From NCBI RefSeq assembly GCF_014647375.1, contig NZ_BMPB01000001.1, forward strand, positions 558,001 through 622,000: DNA of 64,000 nt. Reading direction: 5' to 3'. Position 1 is the first letter of the stretch. Each line of letters begins with the position of its first letter. A program made the position numbers and the translations under genes. This document shows, piece after piece, positions 46,674 through 54,806 of this stretch. The notes under the pieces are model-generated. The model was not told the origin of the DNA. It worked only from the letters and a program-made list of their open reading frames with translations, and did no database searches. The stretch comes from Parabacteroides faecis (GTDB lineage: Bacteria; Bacteroidota; Bacteroidia; Bacteroidales; Tannerellaceae).

Positions 46674-47483
46674 TTAGAAACAATACTTTAATCCAATACC
46701 GGTACTTACTCCTAACACCGGATGATAATGAGCGGCCACATCGACTACAAAGCCGGATAACCGATATCCGATTCCCAAAGTGGGTAGGAGTGGAGTCACT
46801 TTTATTCCGGTACGTATATAAAAATGATCGATTAATTGGTATTCTATGCCGATACGACCCGATAAAGTAGTTTGTTTATCCGTCTCCGCATTTCCAACTA
46901 TCAACAGGTTTTTAATAATCTCCCATTGAAAACCTATTTGTAACGAATAAGAGATAATAGATTCTATATCAATATCCTTTTTTCGAATCTCAACAGAAGG
47001 TAAATTCTGTATTAACATACCAATCAACAGCTTTTCAACCGGAATAAACAGGATACCAACATCTGCGGACAAGTATTGTGGGTTTTCTTTCAATAATTTG
47101 GCCTGCAGAAATGTGTACTGGATACTGATACCTACGATCCACTTTTCAGTAAGCAATTTCCCCAGAAATATCCGGAACATACTTTCTCTATATTGATCGT
47201 AACCGAAAGAAGAGATATTAACACCTGCAGAAAGTAAGTTGTTCGGATAACTGAATGCCATATTCACCATTCCCAATTCTTTCAATCCATAATAATTAAA
47301 GTAATTGATATCAACAGATCCGGAACTCTCCAGACCGACCACAGCAGGATTGAATAACAAAGAGTTAGTTACACCGTAAGTACCCATTCCCATACAGCGG
47401 ATATCGGGTATACGGAGGTTATCAACAGCATACAAACAGGAAGAGATCTCCAACAGGAAGCATAATAAAACTAATCGTTTCAT
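46674..47483 (-). CDS. Putative outer-membrane protein, PorQ/OMPP1-like
   Basis: This 269-residue protein has a signal peptide (about residues 1-19, LCFLLEISSCLYAV). An opening motif MGMGTYGVTNSLLFNPAVVG resembles the N-termini of FadL/PorV/PorQ-type barrels, where an NPA motif is common. The rest alternates hydrophobic strands and ends in GIGLKYCF. The cysteine near the signal end (ISSC) could instead be a lipobox, which I consider less likely. It is co-transcribed with the HhH-barrel gene downstream and has a good promoter. Family placement is tentative. Confidence 0.6.
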   Translation of the reverse strand: MKRLVLLCFLLEISSCLYAVDNLRIPDIRCMGMGTYGVTNSLLFNPAVVGLESSGSVDINYFNYYGLKELGMVNMAFSYPNNLLSAGVNISSFGYDQYRESMFRIFLGKLLTEKWIVGISIQYTFLQAKLLKENPQYLSADVGILFIPVEKLLIGMLIQNLPSVEIRKKDIDIESIISYSLQIGFQWEIIKNLLIVGNAETDKQTTLSGRIGIEYQLIDHFYIRTGIKVTPLLPTLGIGYRLSGFVVDVAAHYHPVLGVSTGIGLKYCF

Positions 47484-47581
47484 AGATAAGATATGTTTGG
47501 TTGTTAATTAAAATATTCTTCCAATACAAAAAGGCTATCCAATATTCATAGTTACCGGTTTTGTTATTATCAGAATCGAAG

Positions 47582-47611
47582 CAAATATAATGATTCTTAT
47601 CGAGTTGACAA
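47582..47611 (-). promoter_or_regulatory. Promoter of the PorQ-like/HhH operon
   Basis: The minus strand reads TATATTTG (plus 47582-47589) with TTG (plus 47609-47611) 19 bp upstream, matching both Bacteroides elements. The leader to the ATG at 47483 is about 90 nt. Confidence 0.55.
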
Positions 47612-47689
47612 CTTATTAACAACTAAATTATCATTTCCGTATAATAAGTCAAATTCTGTAAAAGCAGCACAGGCTATTGGTAAATCACC

Positions 47690-47697
47690 TACTTTTG
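47690..47697 (+). promoter_or_regulatory. -7 box directly before the DUF4294 gene (possible leaderless transcript)
   Basis: TACTTTTG fits TAnnTTTG and ends 6 bp before the ATG at 47704. The predicted start of transcription falls on the start codon. Confidence 0.45.
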
Positions 47698-47703
47698 TAG
47701 ACT

Positions 47704-48309
47704 ATGACAAAGAAGAGATGGTATAAAATCCTTATTTTATTTCTATTCTGTGCAGTTGGGAGCCAGGCACAGAAGCTGAAAATAAATATACTTCCCGAAG
47801 GTGTACAAAGAGCGTACATCGACGGGAAAGATACCGTTCCTGTCGTTAATCTGCAGGAAGTCTTCATATTTCCGCAGGTGCGCTTCAAAAATAAACGTGA
47901 ACAGGAAAAATATAATAAGCTGGTCCGGGACGTTAAACGCACATTACCATACGCCAAAATGGTGTATGAGACGTTGATCGAAACGTATGAATATATGGAA
48001 ACACTTCCTGATGAAAAAGCCCGGCAAGCCCATCTGAAACGGATGGAAAAAGATTTGTTCAAAGAATATAAACCGGAGTTGAAAAAGCTGACCTTCTCGC
48101 AGGGTAAACTACTTATTAAACTGATTGACAGGGAATGTAACCAGTCTAGTTATAACCTGTTGAAAGCTTATCTGGGTAGTTTCAGGGCAGGCTTCTGGAA
48201 CCTGTTTGCCGGTATGTTCGGAGCCAGCCTGAAATCTGAATATGACCCGAAAGGAAAAGATGCCATGACGGAACGGGTCGTTATTCTGGTTGAAAGAGGA
48301 TTAATCTGA
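47704..48309 (+). CDS. DUF4294 domain protein
   Basis: This 201-residue protein has a signal peptide (1-22, AVGSQAQ). The body matches the Bacteroidota DUF4294 family: VQRAYIDGKDTVPVVNLQEVFIF, then LVRDVKRTLPYAKMVYETLIETYEYMETLPDEKARQAHLKRMEKDLFKEY and LIKLIDRECNQSSYNLLKAYLGSFRAGFWNLFAGMFGASLKSEYDP. It is probably periplasmic or envelope-bound and of unknown role. Its stop overlaps the convergent SpoU methyltransferase stop by 9 bp, leaving no room for a terminator. The -7 box lies 6 bp before the start codon. Confidence 0.85.
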   Translation: MTKKRWYKILILFLFCAVGSQAQKLKINILPEGVQRAYIDGKDTVPVVNLQEVFIFPQVRFKNKREQEKYNKLVRDVKRTLPYAKMVYETLIETYEYMETLPDEKARQAHLKRMEKDLFKEYKPELKKLTFSQGKLLIKLIDRECNQSSYNLLKAYLGSFRAGFWNLFAGMFGASLKSEYDPKGKDAMTERVVILVERGLI

Positions 48310-48831
48310 CAACTGTTTAAAAAAATCCCAGATAATGATACCGGTCGTTACCGACACATTCAACGAATGTTTTGTTCCGTATTGAGGTATTTCAATACAC
48401 ATATCACAGTTATCAACAACAGATTGTTGAACACCTTTGACTTCGTTTCCCATCACAACTGCATATTTTTTATCCTTGTCTAACAGCAATTTATCCAACA
48501 TAGTACTACCTACAGCCTGTTCGACCGCACATACAATATACCCTTGTTGCTTCAGGTTATCAACAGCCTCCTGTGTATCTTTAAAATATCTCCAATCGAC
48601 AGTTTCTTCAGCTCCTAAAGCAGTCTTGTGTATCTCTGCATGAGGGGGACAAGCCGTAATACCGCATAAATAAATAGCTTCCACCCGGAATGCATCGGAA
48701 GTACGAAAAACTGAACCGACATTGTTCAGGCTTCTAACATGGTCAAGCACAACAATTAAGGGTATCTTTTTACTTTCCTTGAAAGCCTCGGGAGTGAGGC
48801 GGTTCATTTCTGTTATTTTCAGTTTACGCAT
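48301..48831 (-). CDS. TrmH/SpoU-family RNA 2'-O-methyltransferase
   Basis: It transfers a methyl group from AdoMet to the 2'-OH of a tRNA or rRNA nucleotide. I place the start at 48831 (MRKLKITEMNRL) because the -7 box is at 48851-48858, which rules out the in-frame codons up to 48909. The 176-residue product has the trefoil-knot SPOUT motifs: N-VGSVFRT (motif 1), VVMGNEVKGV (motif 2) and IPQYGTKHSLNVSVTTGI (motif 3). It has no N-terminal substrate-binding extension, like small TrmH/TrmL-type enzymes, so the target nucleotide cannot be named. Confidence 0.92.
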   Translation of the reverse strand: MRKLKITEMNRLTPEAFKESKKIPLIVVLDHVRSLNNVGSVFRTSDAFRVEAIYLCGITACPPHAEIHKTALGAEETVDWRYFKDTQEAVDNLKQQGYIVCAVEQAVGSTMLDKLLLDKDKKYAVVMGNEVKGVQQSVVDNCDMCIEIPQYGTKHSLNVSVTTGIIIWDFFKQLSD

Positions 48832-48850
48832 AACTACTTTTCTTTGCCTG

Positions 48851-48858
48851 CAAAAGTA
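48851..48858 (-). promoter_or_regulatory. -7 box of the SpoU methyltransferase gene
   Basis: The minus strand reads TACTTTTG, 19 bp before the ATG at 48831; this fixes the start codon. Confidence 0.55.
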
Positions 48859-48867
48859 GCTAATTAA

Positions 48868-49292
48868 TGTGGATATGCCGTTGAAAAGGTATTGATAAGT
48901 CGTGAACATAAAATGAAAAAAAGTTCTTGCATTATTCAGATTCTTCGTTATACTCCCCCTTGTTTCAATTATGCAACAATAATAACCTATTATTTATTAC
49001 GAGCTATTAACAAGGGTTATACACGTTTCAACAACCATCCACAGATATAAACTTTTACACAACTGCAGTTATCAACATAAAACTGATAAAGTCTGTAACA
49101 TAAAGATATCCAGTTATTAATATATCATTTCATATGTTGGTATCCTTTTAATAAGCAGTTCATATACTTTAATAACTCTCCGAGCAAATATTGTAACAGA
49201 AATGTATTAACTGTTTCAACAGGATATCATATTCATCATATTTTATTTTTTAATTAAAGATTAATAAGAATATAATATATAATTGTGGATAA
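48868..49292. other. AT-rich gene-free region with DnaA-box-like sites (possible replication or DnaA-binding region)
   Basis: TGTGGATAA at 49284-49292 is a perfect DnaA box (reverse of TTATCCACA). One-mismatch sites are TTATACACG (49017-49025), TTTTACACA (49053-49061), TTATCAACA (49069-49077) and TGTGGATAT (48868-48876); CCATCCACA (49035-49043) has two mismatches. Three sites lie within about 60 bp. The surrounding 400 bp are very AT-rich and non-coding. No dnaA or dnaN gene is in the window, so an origin is only one reading. Confidence 0.4.
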
Positions 49293-49404
49293 CTAAAAAG
49301 GAATGGCCGGATACGGCGGATATGTTTCGAGCGACTTGCGTCGAGATAGTAAATAGCGATAGCCTAAACTTCCGTGAGGTTGTCCGAAGATACCTATAGC
49401 TAAG

Positions 49405-49536
49405 GTCAAAGATAATAGACTTTAAACATAAAAGCAATAGGTTTTAATGATAAAAGCTATTACTTTTGAATATTGTCATCCCGGTGACGTGCCATCAACA
49501 CCGAGGTGACGTTTCAATATCATCCCGGTGATAACT
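49405..49536. repeat. Six tandem 22-bp dyads in exact register
   Basis: Six units of exactly 22 bp start at 49405, 49427, 49449, 49471, 49493 and 49515. Each has complementary arms around its centre, and the centres are exactly 22 bp apart: AAAG/CTTT, AAAA/TTTT, AAAAG/CTTTT, GTCA/TGAC around TCCCGG, CACC/GGTG, ATCA/TGAT around TCCCGG. The arm sequences differ from unit to unit while pairing is kept. The flanks 49293-49404 and 49537-49765 show no further units. Confidence 0.7.
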
Positions 49537-49765
49537 TACTCTTCTACCTGCTGGATGTATACAAATGTTAATGGTGACAAACACAAAGGCTAAAGTAGTA
49601 TGTTTTTACCCCTGGTTGTAACCGTTTTTAAGGATAACTATTTGATAATTAGGTATGACAAACTCTCTGCTCGCCCCTATAAAGTAAGGTAAATAATTTA
49701 TACCTTTTTGTTGCCGGACGACTAAGTTTTGCTTTTGTTTTTCTGGCGGGAACGAATAAAGTTTT

Positions 49766-49773
49766 TACCTTTG
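49766..49773 (+). promoter_or_regulatory. -7 box of nadA
   Basis: TACCTTTG fits TAnnTTTG; it implies a leader of about 110 nt before the nadA ATG at 49889. Confidence 0.5.
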
Positions 49774-49778
49774 CAAAT

Positions 49779-49852
49779 TATCAACAAGATGTTAATAAAT
49801 ATACTAATAGTAAGAATATCAATAATAAAGATTGATGATAACCTTGTTGATA
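49779..49852 (+). promoter_or_regulatory. Inverted repeat in the nadA leader
   Basis: TATCAACAAG (49779-49788) and CTTGTTGATA (49843-49852) are perfect 10-bp complements 54 bp apart within the predicted leader. They could form a long-range RNA stem or be paired protein sites for NAD-dependent control. Confidence 0.45.
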
Positions 49853-49888
49853 GACTATTGAAACCAGGAATAATATAATAGATATACT

Positions 49889-50875
49889 ATGTTGACAAAT
49901 CAATCGATTGGGTATATGGACGCACCGGTTCCGAAAGATATCGATCTGAAGGAAGCTATCGATAAGTTGCGTAAAGAAAAGAATGTGGTTATTCTTGCCC
50001 ATTATTATCAGACAGGTGATATACAGGATATAGCTGATTATGTAGGCGATAGCCTGGCATTGGCCCAGTGGGCGGCTAAAACGACAGCGGATATCATTGT
50101 GTTGTGCGGTGTTCATTTCATGGGTGAAACGGCAAAGATACTTTGTCCGGATAAAAAAGTGTTGGTTCCTGATCTGAATGCCGGTTGTTCGCTGGCAGAT
50201 AGCTGTCCTGCTCCCGAATTTGCCGAATTTGTAAAACAGCATCCCGGTCATGTGGTCATTTCTTATGTGAATACGACAGCAGCAGTGAAAGCGGTTACAG
50301 ATGTGGTGGTAACTTCTACGAATGCCCGCCAGATCGTTGAAAGTTTCCCGGAAGAGACAAAGATGATCTTTGGTCCGGACCGTAACCTCGGAAATTATAT
50401 AAATAGTATCACCAGACGTAATATGCTGCTTTGGAACGGAGCTTGTCACGTACATGAACAGTTTTCACTGGAAAAGATACTGGAATTGAAAAAACAGTAC
50501 CCGAATGCGGAAGTGATTACGCACCCGGAATGTAAACAACCCGTAATACAGGTTTCAGACTTCGTAGGATCGACTGCTGCACTTTTGAAGCACACTATCA
50601 AGTCTGAGAAGAAACAGTTCATTGTAGCGACGGAAAGCGGCGTTATTCATGAAATGAGGAAAAAGAGTCCGGATAAAGAGTTTATACCGGCTCCTCCTAA
50701 TGACAGTACCTGTGCATGTAACGAATGTAATTTCATGCGGTTGAATACAATGGAGAAGCTTTATAACTGCCTGAAATATGAAATGCCGGAGATATTTGTT
50801 GATGAAGAAGTACAAAAGAAGGCTATCAAACCGATTCGGAAAATGTTGGAAATATCAGAAAAGTTAGGTTTATGA
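49889..50875 (+). CDS. nadA: Quinolinate synthase
   Basis: It condenses iminoaspartate with dihydroxyacetone phosphate to quinolinate in de novo NAD synthesis; it is cytosolic with a [4Fe-4S] cluster. The 328 residues show the three-fold repeat architecture. Family motifs are VVILAHYYQTGDIQDIADYVGDSLALAQ near residues 33-60, CGVHFMGETAKIL, NAGCSLADSCP, WNGACHVHEQF and HPECKQPV. The C-terminal STCACNECNFMRLNTMEKLY supplies further cluster-region cysteines. nadB and nadC are not adjacent. It has its own promoter, a leader with an inverted repeat, and a terminator 7 bp after the stop. Confidence 0.96.
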   Translation: MLTNQSIGYMDAPVPKDIDLKEAIDKLRKEKNVVILAHYYQTGDIQDIADYVGDSLALAQWAAKTTADIIVLCGVHFMGETAKILCPDKKVLVPDLNAGCSLADSCPAPEFAEFVKQHPGHVVISYVNTTAAVKAVTDVVVTSTNARQIVESFPEETKMIFGPDRNLGNYINSITRRNMLLWNGACHVHEQFSLEKILELKKQYPNAEVITHPECKQPVIQVSDFVGSTAALLKHTIKSEKKQFIVATESGVIHEMRKKSPDKEFIPAPPNDSTCACNECNFMRLNTMEKLYNCLKYEMPEIFVDEEVQKKAIKPIRKMLEISEKLGL

Positions 50876-50881
50876 TATAAG

Positions 50882-50912
50882 AAGCCGGAGAATACTTAAA
50901 TATCTCCGGCTT
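50882..50912. terminator. Bidirectional terminator between nadA and porZ
   Basis: AAGCCGGAGA (50882-50891) and TCTCCGGCTT (50903-50912) form a perfect 10-bp stem with an 11-nt loop, followed by TTACTTTG on the plus strand. The convergent porZ gene ends at 50942. Confidence 0.85.
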
Positions 50913-50941
50913 TTACTTTGTCGATTATTTGACAGGTCGGT

Positions 50942-53254
50942 TTATTTTACGACCATTATTTTGGTAACTACGCTTTCTTTGGCTTCCGGTGTAGCTGCTA
51001 ACACCAGGTAGATTCCGGTAGCAACACGGCTTCCGCCTCTTTTACGACAATCCCAGGTGAATGTTCCACCGGCAGATTTGCCCTGGTAAATGATATTACC
51101 CCTTATATCTGTTATTTTTACGTTTGAATCGTTCATAAGCCCGACGATGGTTACACGGTCGTTATGTTCGGGGCGGACAGGATTGGGATAAGCATATATA
51201 TCCGAATAATCTTCATTGCCTTCTGTAGCATCGGTTATGTAGGATACCAGTCCTTTTTCAGTACCGATAAAGACTTCTCCGGTAAACTGGTTAATAGTTA
51301 ATGAATTTATCTGGTTGGACGGAAGAGGGGAATTGGCAGTAGTAAAGTTGGATATTGTTTCCATACCGTCTTCACTGACCAGGAAAATCCCGGAACTGTT
51401 TGTTGCAATCCATTTCCGGTTGCCTCCGTCGACAGCGATGGCATTGATCTTTTCACCATCCAATAGATAATAAGGTTCTCCGTTATCGTTTGTTCTAACA
51501 ATACGGGATGCGGATATATTGTTTATATTGTTTCCCGGATTGGTACAAACGATCGGACCTCTGGAGGTCCCAATCCAGACATGACCGTTTTTATCTTCCG
51601 TTACACAATAATATCCGCTGGCATCGATGGTTCCGTTCGTATCGCTAAATGTTTCATATAAACGGGATTCATCATCACTTTTATCATCTATGGTCCCTTT
51701 ATCATCAAAAATGAGGATACCTTCGTCGGCGTTGATCCATTTACGGTTGTTGGAAGTGATAGTTATTTTATCTACTTTATGGGCATTGGTGAAATCACTA
51801 AATCCGAAGCTGGCCCAGGTTCCGTCGGTTTTCAGTACTTTAAGTGCATCCGTTACTTCACAGTTAGTGGCCCATAAATTGCCTTCTTTATCGAAAGTAA
51901 CACCTCCTATACGGACATAATCCAAAGGGTTGAGTCCTGGTATGTAAGTAATCGGAGTTAATGCACTGTTCGTATGGTCATATAATTGTACGACTTCATT
52001 ATTTTTAATTTCGACTATACCTTCTCCGTAAGAAGAAATAAAATAGTGTTCAGGATCTTTCGGATCAACAGCTATTCCCGTATAATCTCTTACTCTTCTG
52101 AATTTATTGTTTACCTCGTTTTCATTAAAATTATACCATTTCCCATCCTCATATTCCATTAAAGTACCGGCTCTTCCCCAACGATCAGTTCCACGTCCTC
52201 CTCCGGCTACTAATAATTTATTTTCGTGCATTGTCATGAAATAATTATAGTTTCTTTTAGGATATTTGGTGTTATCGTTGGTATTTTCCAGTATAATTTC
52301 GTATTGATTATTATTTTTTCTTATTCCTTTTATCCCGTTGGTACCCGAAGCGATCCAGAAAGTGTTGGGATCTTTAAGAGATGCAATATCGTTAATAACT
52401 ACTGCATTCACGACATCTCTATCGGTAAAGGATGAATAAATATATAATTCGGAATAGGTGTAAGTTATCAGTTTGTTATTTTGAATAACCATCTGTTTTA
52501 AATCCCTATTTTTTAATAGGTTTTTTACAGTTCCGTTTGATTCCTGATAATAAATTCCTGTCTTGCTTTTATCACTGGGATCGGCAAGGAAACAGAGATT
52601 ATTCTTAAATAAACCTATTTGACGAATACTTTCCGTACCAAATTCAGAAGAAGATAATGTATAGTTTTTCCATTCATTATAATCCAGTAAATTACTATCC
52701 AAAGAAGCAAAAATTAATCCGGCAGCAGTGGCAGCATAAATATGATCGGTATCGATAACGACAGAATATACTTTTTTATTTAGCTTATATGTATCTTTGA
52801 TTTCTTTTTTGGCCATATTTAAGACTATGATTCCGAAATTGGTAGATAAATAAGCTAGTTCTTTATTAAGATAGATGTTATTTATAGTTTTATCTGTTAT
52901 ATTTGAATTATCGAGTAAATAGGATAAATTGTAAATACCGGAATCACTTAACAGATCGATATTTCCATTACTATATGTAATTAATAGTGTATTTACTTCA
53001 GGATTGAAAATGATAAAGTTTATATCGCTATCACTTAATCCTGTTTGTTTTGAATAATGAGTTATACTATTATCTTCTTTGTTATAACTGTAAAGAGATC
53101 CATCTGCTACTGCATACACATGATTATTTGCTTCGGCGATCTTAGTTGTCGTATAATATGCCAGATAAGTACTCCATTCTCCTACACTTTTCTGAGCTGA
53201 AGTATTAAATATTACTATGCATAATAATAGAAGAGTATATATTATTCTTTTCAT
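50942..53254 (-). CDS. porZ: Type IX secretion system protein PorZ
   Basis: This 770-residue surface protein belongs to the T9SS attachment complex; in Porphyromonas PorZ delivers A-LPS to the PorU sortase, together with PorV and PorQ. Signal peptide 1-20. Then come beta-propeller blades throughout (GEWSTYLAYYTTTKIAEANNHVYAVADGSLYSYN at the start, DKEGNLWATN, NRKWINADEGILIFDDKG, NGHVWIGTSRGP). The last about 85 residues form a T9SS-type C-terminal domain (DIYAYPNPVRPEHNDRVTIVGL to VVTKIMVVK). The family-typical N-terminus and length of about 770 support PorZ over a generic propeller sensor. It forms an operon with rdgB, 3 bp upstream. It fits with the T9SS cargo protease at 38.5 kb. Confidence 0.85.
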   Translation of the reverse strand: MKRIIYTLLLLCIVIFNTSAQKSVGEWSTYLAYYTTTKIAEANNHVYAVADGSLYSYNKEDNSITHYSKQTGLSDSDINFIIFNPEVNTLLITYSNGNIDLLSDSGIYNLSYLLDNSNITDKTINNIYLNKELAYLSTNFGIIVLNMAKKEIKDTYKLNKKVYSVVIDTDHIYAATAAGLIFASLDSNLLDYNEWKNYTLSSSEFGTESIRQIGLFKNNLCFLADPSDKSKTGIYYQESNGTVKNLLKNRDLKQMVIQNNKLITYTYSELYIYSSFTDRDVVNAVVINDIASLKDPNTFWIASGTNGIKGIRKNNNQYEIILENTNDNTKYPKRNYNYFMTMHENKLLVAGGGRGTDRWGRAGTLMEYEDGKWYNFNENEVNNKFRRVRDYTGIAVDPKDPEHYFISSYGEGIVEIKNNEVVQLYDHTNSALTPITYIPGLNPLDYVRIGGVTFDKEGNLWATNCEVTDALKVLKTDGTWASFGFSDFTNAHKVDKITITSNNRKWINADEGILIFDDKGTIDDKSDDESRLYETFSDTNGTIDASGYYCVTEDKNGHVWIGTSRGPIVCTNPGNNINNISASRIVRTNDNGEPYYLLDGEKINAIAVDGGNRKWIATNSSGIFLVSEDGMETISNFTTANSPLPSNQINSLTINQFTGEVFIGTEKGLVSYITDATEGNEDYSDIYAYPNPVRPEHNDRVTIVGLMNDSNVKITDIRGNIIYQGKSAGGTFTWDCRKRGGSRVATGIYLVLAATPEAKESVVTKIMVVK

Positions 53255-53257
53255 AAT

Positions 53258-53839
53258 TTATTCTGATAATGTGGATAAGAAAGCATTCAATTTTTTTACA
53301 GCTTCCGCCCGGTGACTGATTGTATTCTTTATGTCATTACCCATTTCGGCAAATGTTTCCGTATAATTATCCGGCATAAAGACAGGATCATATCCGAATC
53401 CGCTTGTTCCGCGCTTTTCTTTCGTTATCTGGCCGTTAACGACCCCTTCAAACAGATATTCCTTATTATTCAGGATAAGTGCTATAACAGTACGGAAACG
53501 GGCTTTCCGGTTTTCTTTACCGTTCATTTCCTGAAGGAGCTTTTTCATATTAGCTTCTGAATCATGTCCCGGACCGGCATATCGTGCAGAATATACGCCG
53601 GGAGCATTGTTTAAAGCTTCCACTTCAAGGCCGGTATCGTCAGCAAAACAGTCATAACCGAATTTTTCTTTGATATAACGAGCTTTCTGAAGAGCATTAC
53701 CTTCCAGGGTAGCAGCTGTTTCCGGTATATCATCATGGCAATCGATGGCGGCCAAGCTTACTATTTCTGTATGACCGGCTGTTATTTTTTGTACTTCATC
53801 CAACTTATGTTGGTTATTTGTTGCGAATACGAGTTTCAT
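53258..53839 (-). CDS. rdgB: Non-canonical purine NTP pyrophosphatase (RdgB/HAM1)
   Basis: It hydrolyses dITP, XTP and similar nucleotides to monophosphates, protecting DNA and RNA. The 193 residues carry the family signature: N-terminal [69 protein letters not shown] and [14 protein letters not shown]. All catalytic and purine-recognition positions I can check look intact. It lies 3 bp before porZ on the same strand, with no obvious functional link. Confidence 0.96.
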   Translation of the reverse strand: MKLVFATNNQHKLDEVQKITAGHTEIVSLAAIDCHDDIPETAATLEGNALQKARYIKEKFGYDCFADDTGLEVEALNNAPGVYSARYAGPGHDSEANMKKLLQEMNGKENRKARFRTVIALILNNKEYLFEGVVNGQITKEKRGTSGFGYDPVFMPDNYTETFAEMGNDIKNTISHRAEAVKKLNAFLSTLSE

Positions 53840-53859
53840 ATGTGTGAATATCTAAATAA

Positions 53860-53903
53860 AAAAGCACTTCTGTACGATATATATAACGTATGGAAGTGCT
53901 TTT
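53860..53903 (-). terminator. Terminator of the leuS-YitT operon
   Basis: AAAAGCACTTC (53860-53870) pairs with GAAGTGCTTTT (53893-53903); an inner TACG/CGTA pairing extends the structure. On the minus strand it is followed by a T run. It lies 18 bp after the YitT-family stop. Confidence 0.85.
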
Positions 53904-53921
53904 AATTGTTTGAATAATATT

Positions 53922-54806
53922 TTAAGTTTTTATCTGATCGAAACCTTCTCCGTAAACTCCCCGGACAATGCTTTGGGAAATGAAAGCCTGGTGGTCAATC
54001 TGTTTTACCAGACGGAAGATAGATACCGATTCTGACTTTTTTGCCAGTAGTACGACTACTTTTACCGGTTTTCTGGAATAACCTCCTACACCGTCCAATA
54101 TGGTACATCCTCTGTCCAGATCGTGGATGATCCTCTCGGCTATTTCATCATACTTTTGGGAGAATATGAGGAACTGTACCGATTGACGGTTTCCATTCAA
54201 AACCATGTCAAGAACATAGTTGCTGATTATCATTTCAACAAAACCGAAAACGATTTTATCCACATTGTGGAAGAGGAAAAAGGAAGAGCTGATAATGAAA
54301 AAGTCGCAGAATAGCAGTGCACGTCCAATAGATATATTCTTATATTTATTGACAATCGCTCCGATAATATCCGTTCCTCCGGTACTTCCGTTTGCTGAAA
54401 ATACCAATCCTAACCCGGCTCCGCAGAGGAGTGCCCCGATCATGATCGCCATAAATGGTTGATCGTGCAATATAGGATTGCCTTTCAATAACCATTCAAA
54501 GAATGACAGCGAAGCGGAAAGCGAGAATACTCCGAAGATTGTTTTGATAAGGAATTTGAATCCCAGGATCTTCAGAGCAGCTAATAGTAAGACTACATTG
54601 ATAACAAAGTATGAAACCGATACCGGTATTGCACCGCCGGTGGCAAAGAATATCAGTGCACAGATACCGCTTACACCACCGGTGACAATTTCATTAGACA
54701 GGATGAATGCATTGAATCCGAAACCATATAATAAGGTTCCGAACAAGATCATCAGATAATCCTGTACTGAATAATAAACTTTATAAAACTGAGCCGTTCT
54801 CATCAA
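53922..54806 (-). CDS. YitT-family membrane protein (DUF161/DUF2179)
   Basis: This 294-residue protein has five or six TM helices in the first about 200 residues ([105 protein letters not shown]). A cytosolic DUF2179 domain closes it ([25 protein letters not shown]). The role is not established; the domain may bind a ligand. Its start overlaps the end of leuS by 4 bp (ATGA), so translation is coupled to an essential gene. Confidence 0.9.
   Translation of the reverse strand: MMRTAQFYKVYYSVQDYLMILFGTLLYGFGFNAFILSNEIVTGGVSGICALIFFATGGAIPVSVSYFVINVVLLLAALKILGFKFLIKTIFGVFSLSASLSFFEWLLKGNPILHDQPFMAIMIGALLCGAGLGLVFSANGSTGGTDIIGAIVNKYKNISIGRALLFCDFFIISSSFFLFHNVDKIVFGFVEMIISNYVLDMVLNGNRQSVQFLIFSQKYDEIAERIIHDLDRGCTILDGVGGYSRKPVKVVVLLAKKSESVSIFRLVKQIDHQAFISQSIVRGVYGEGFDQIKT

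Noticed and set aside
49405-49536. CRISPR array
   Set aside because: Units are contiguous 22-mers with no spacers, they differ from each other, and no cas genes are nearby.
48910-49888. Hidden tRNA or rRNA gene in the large gap
   Set aside because: No cloverleaf-compatible arms, CCA-like ends or rRNA-like conserved segments were seen.
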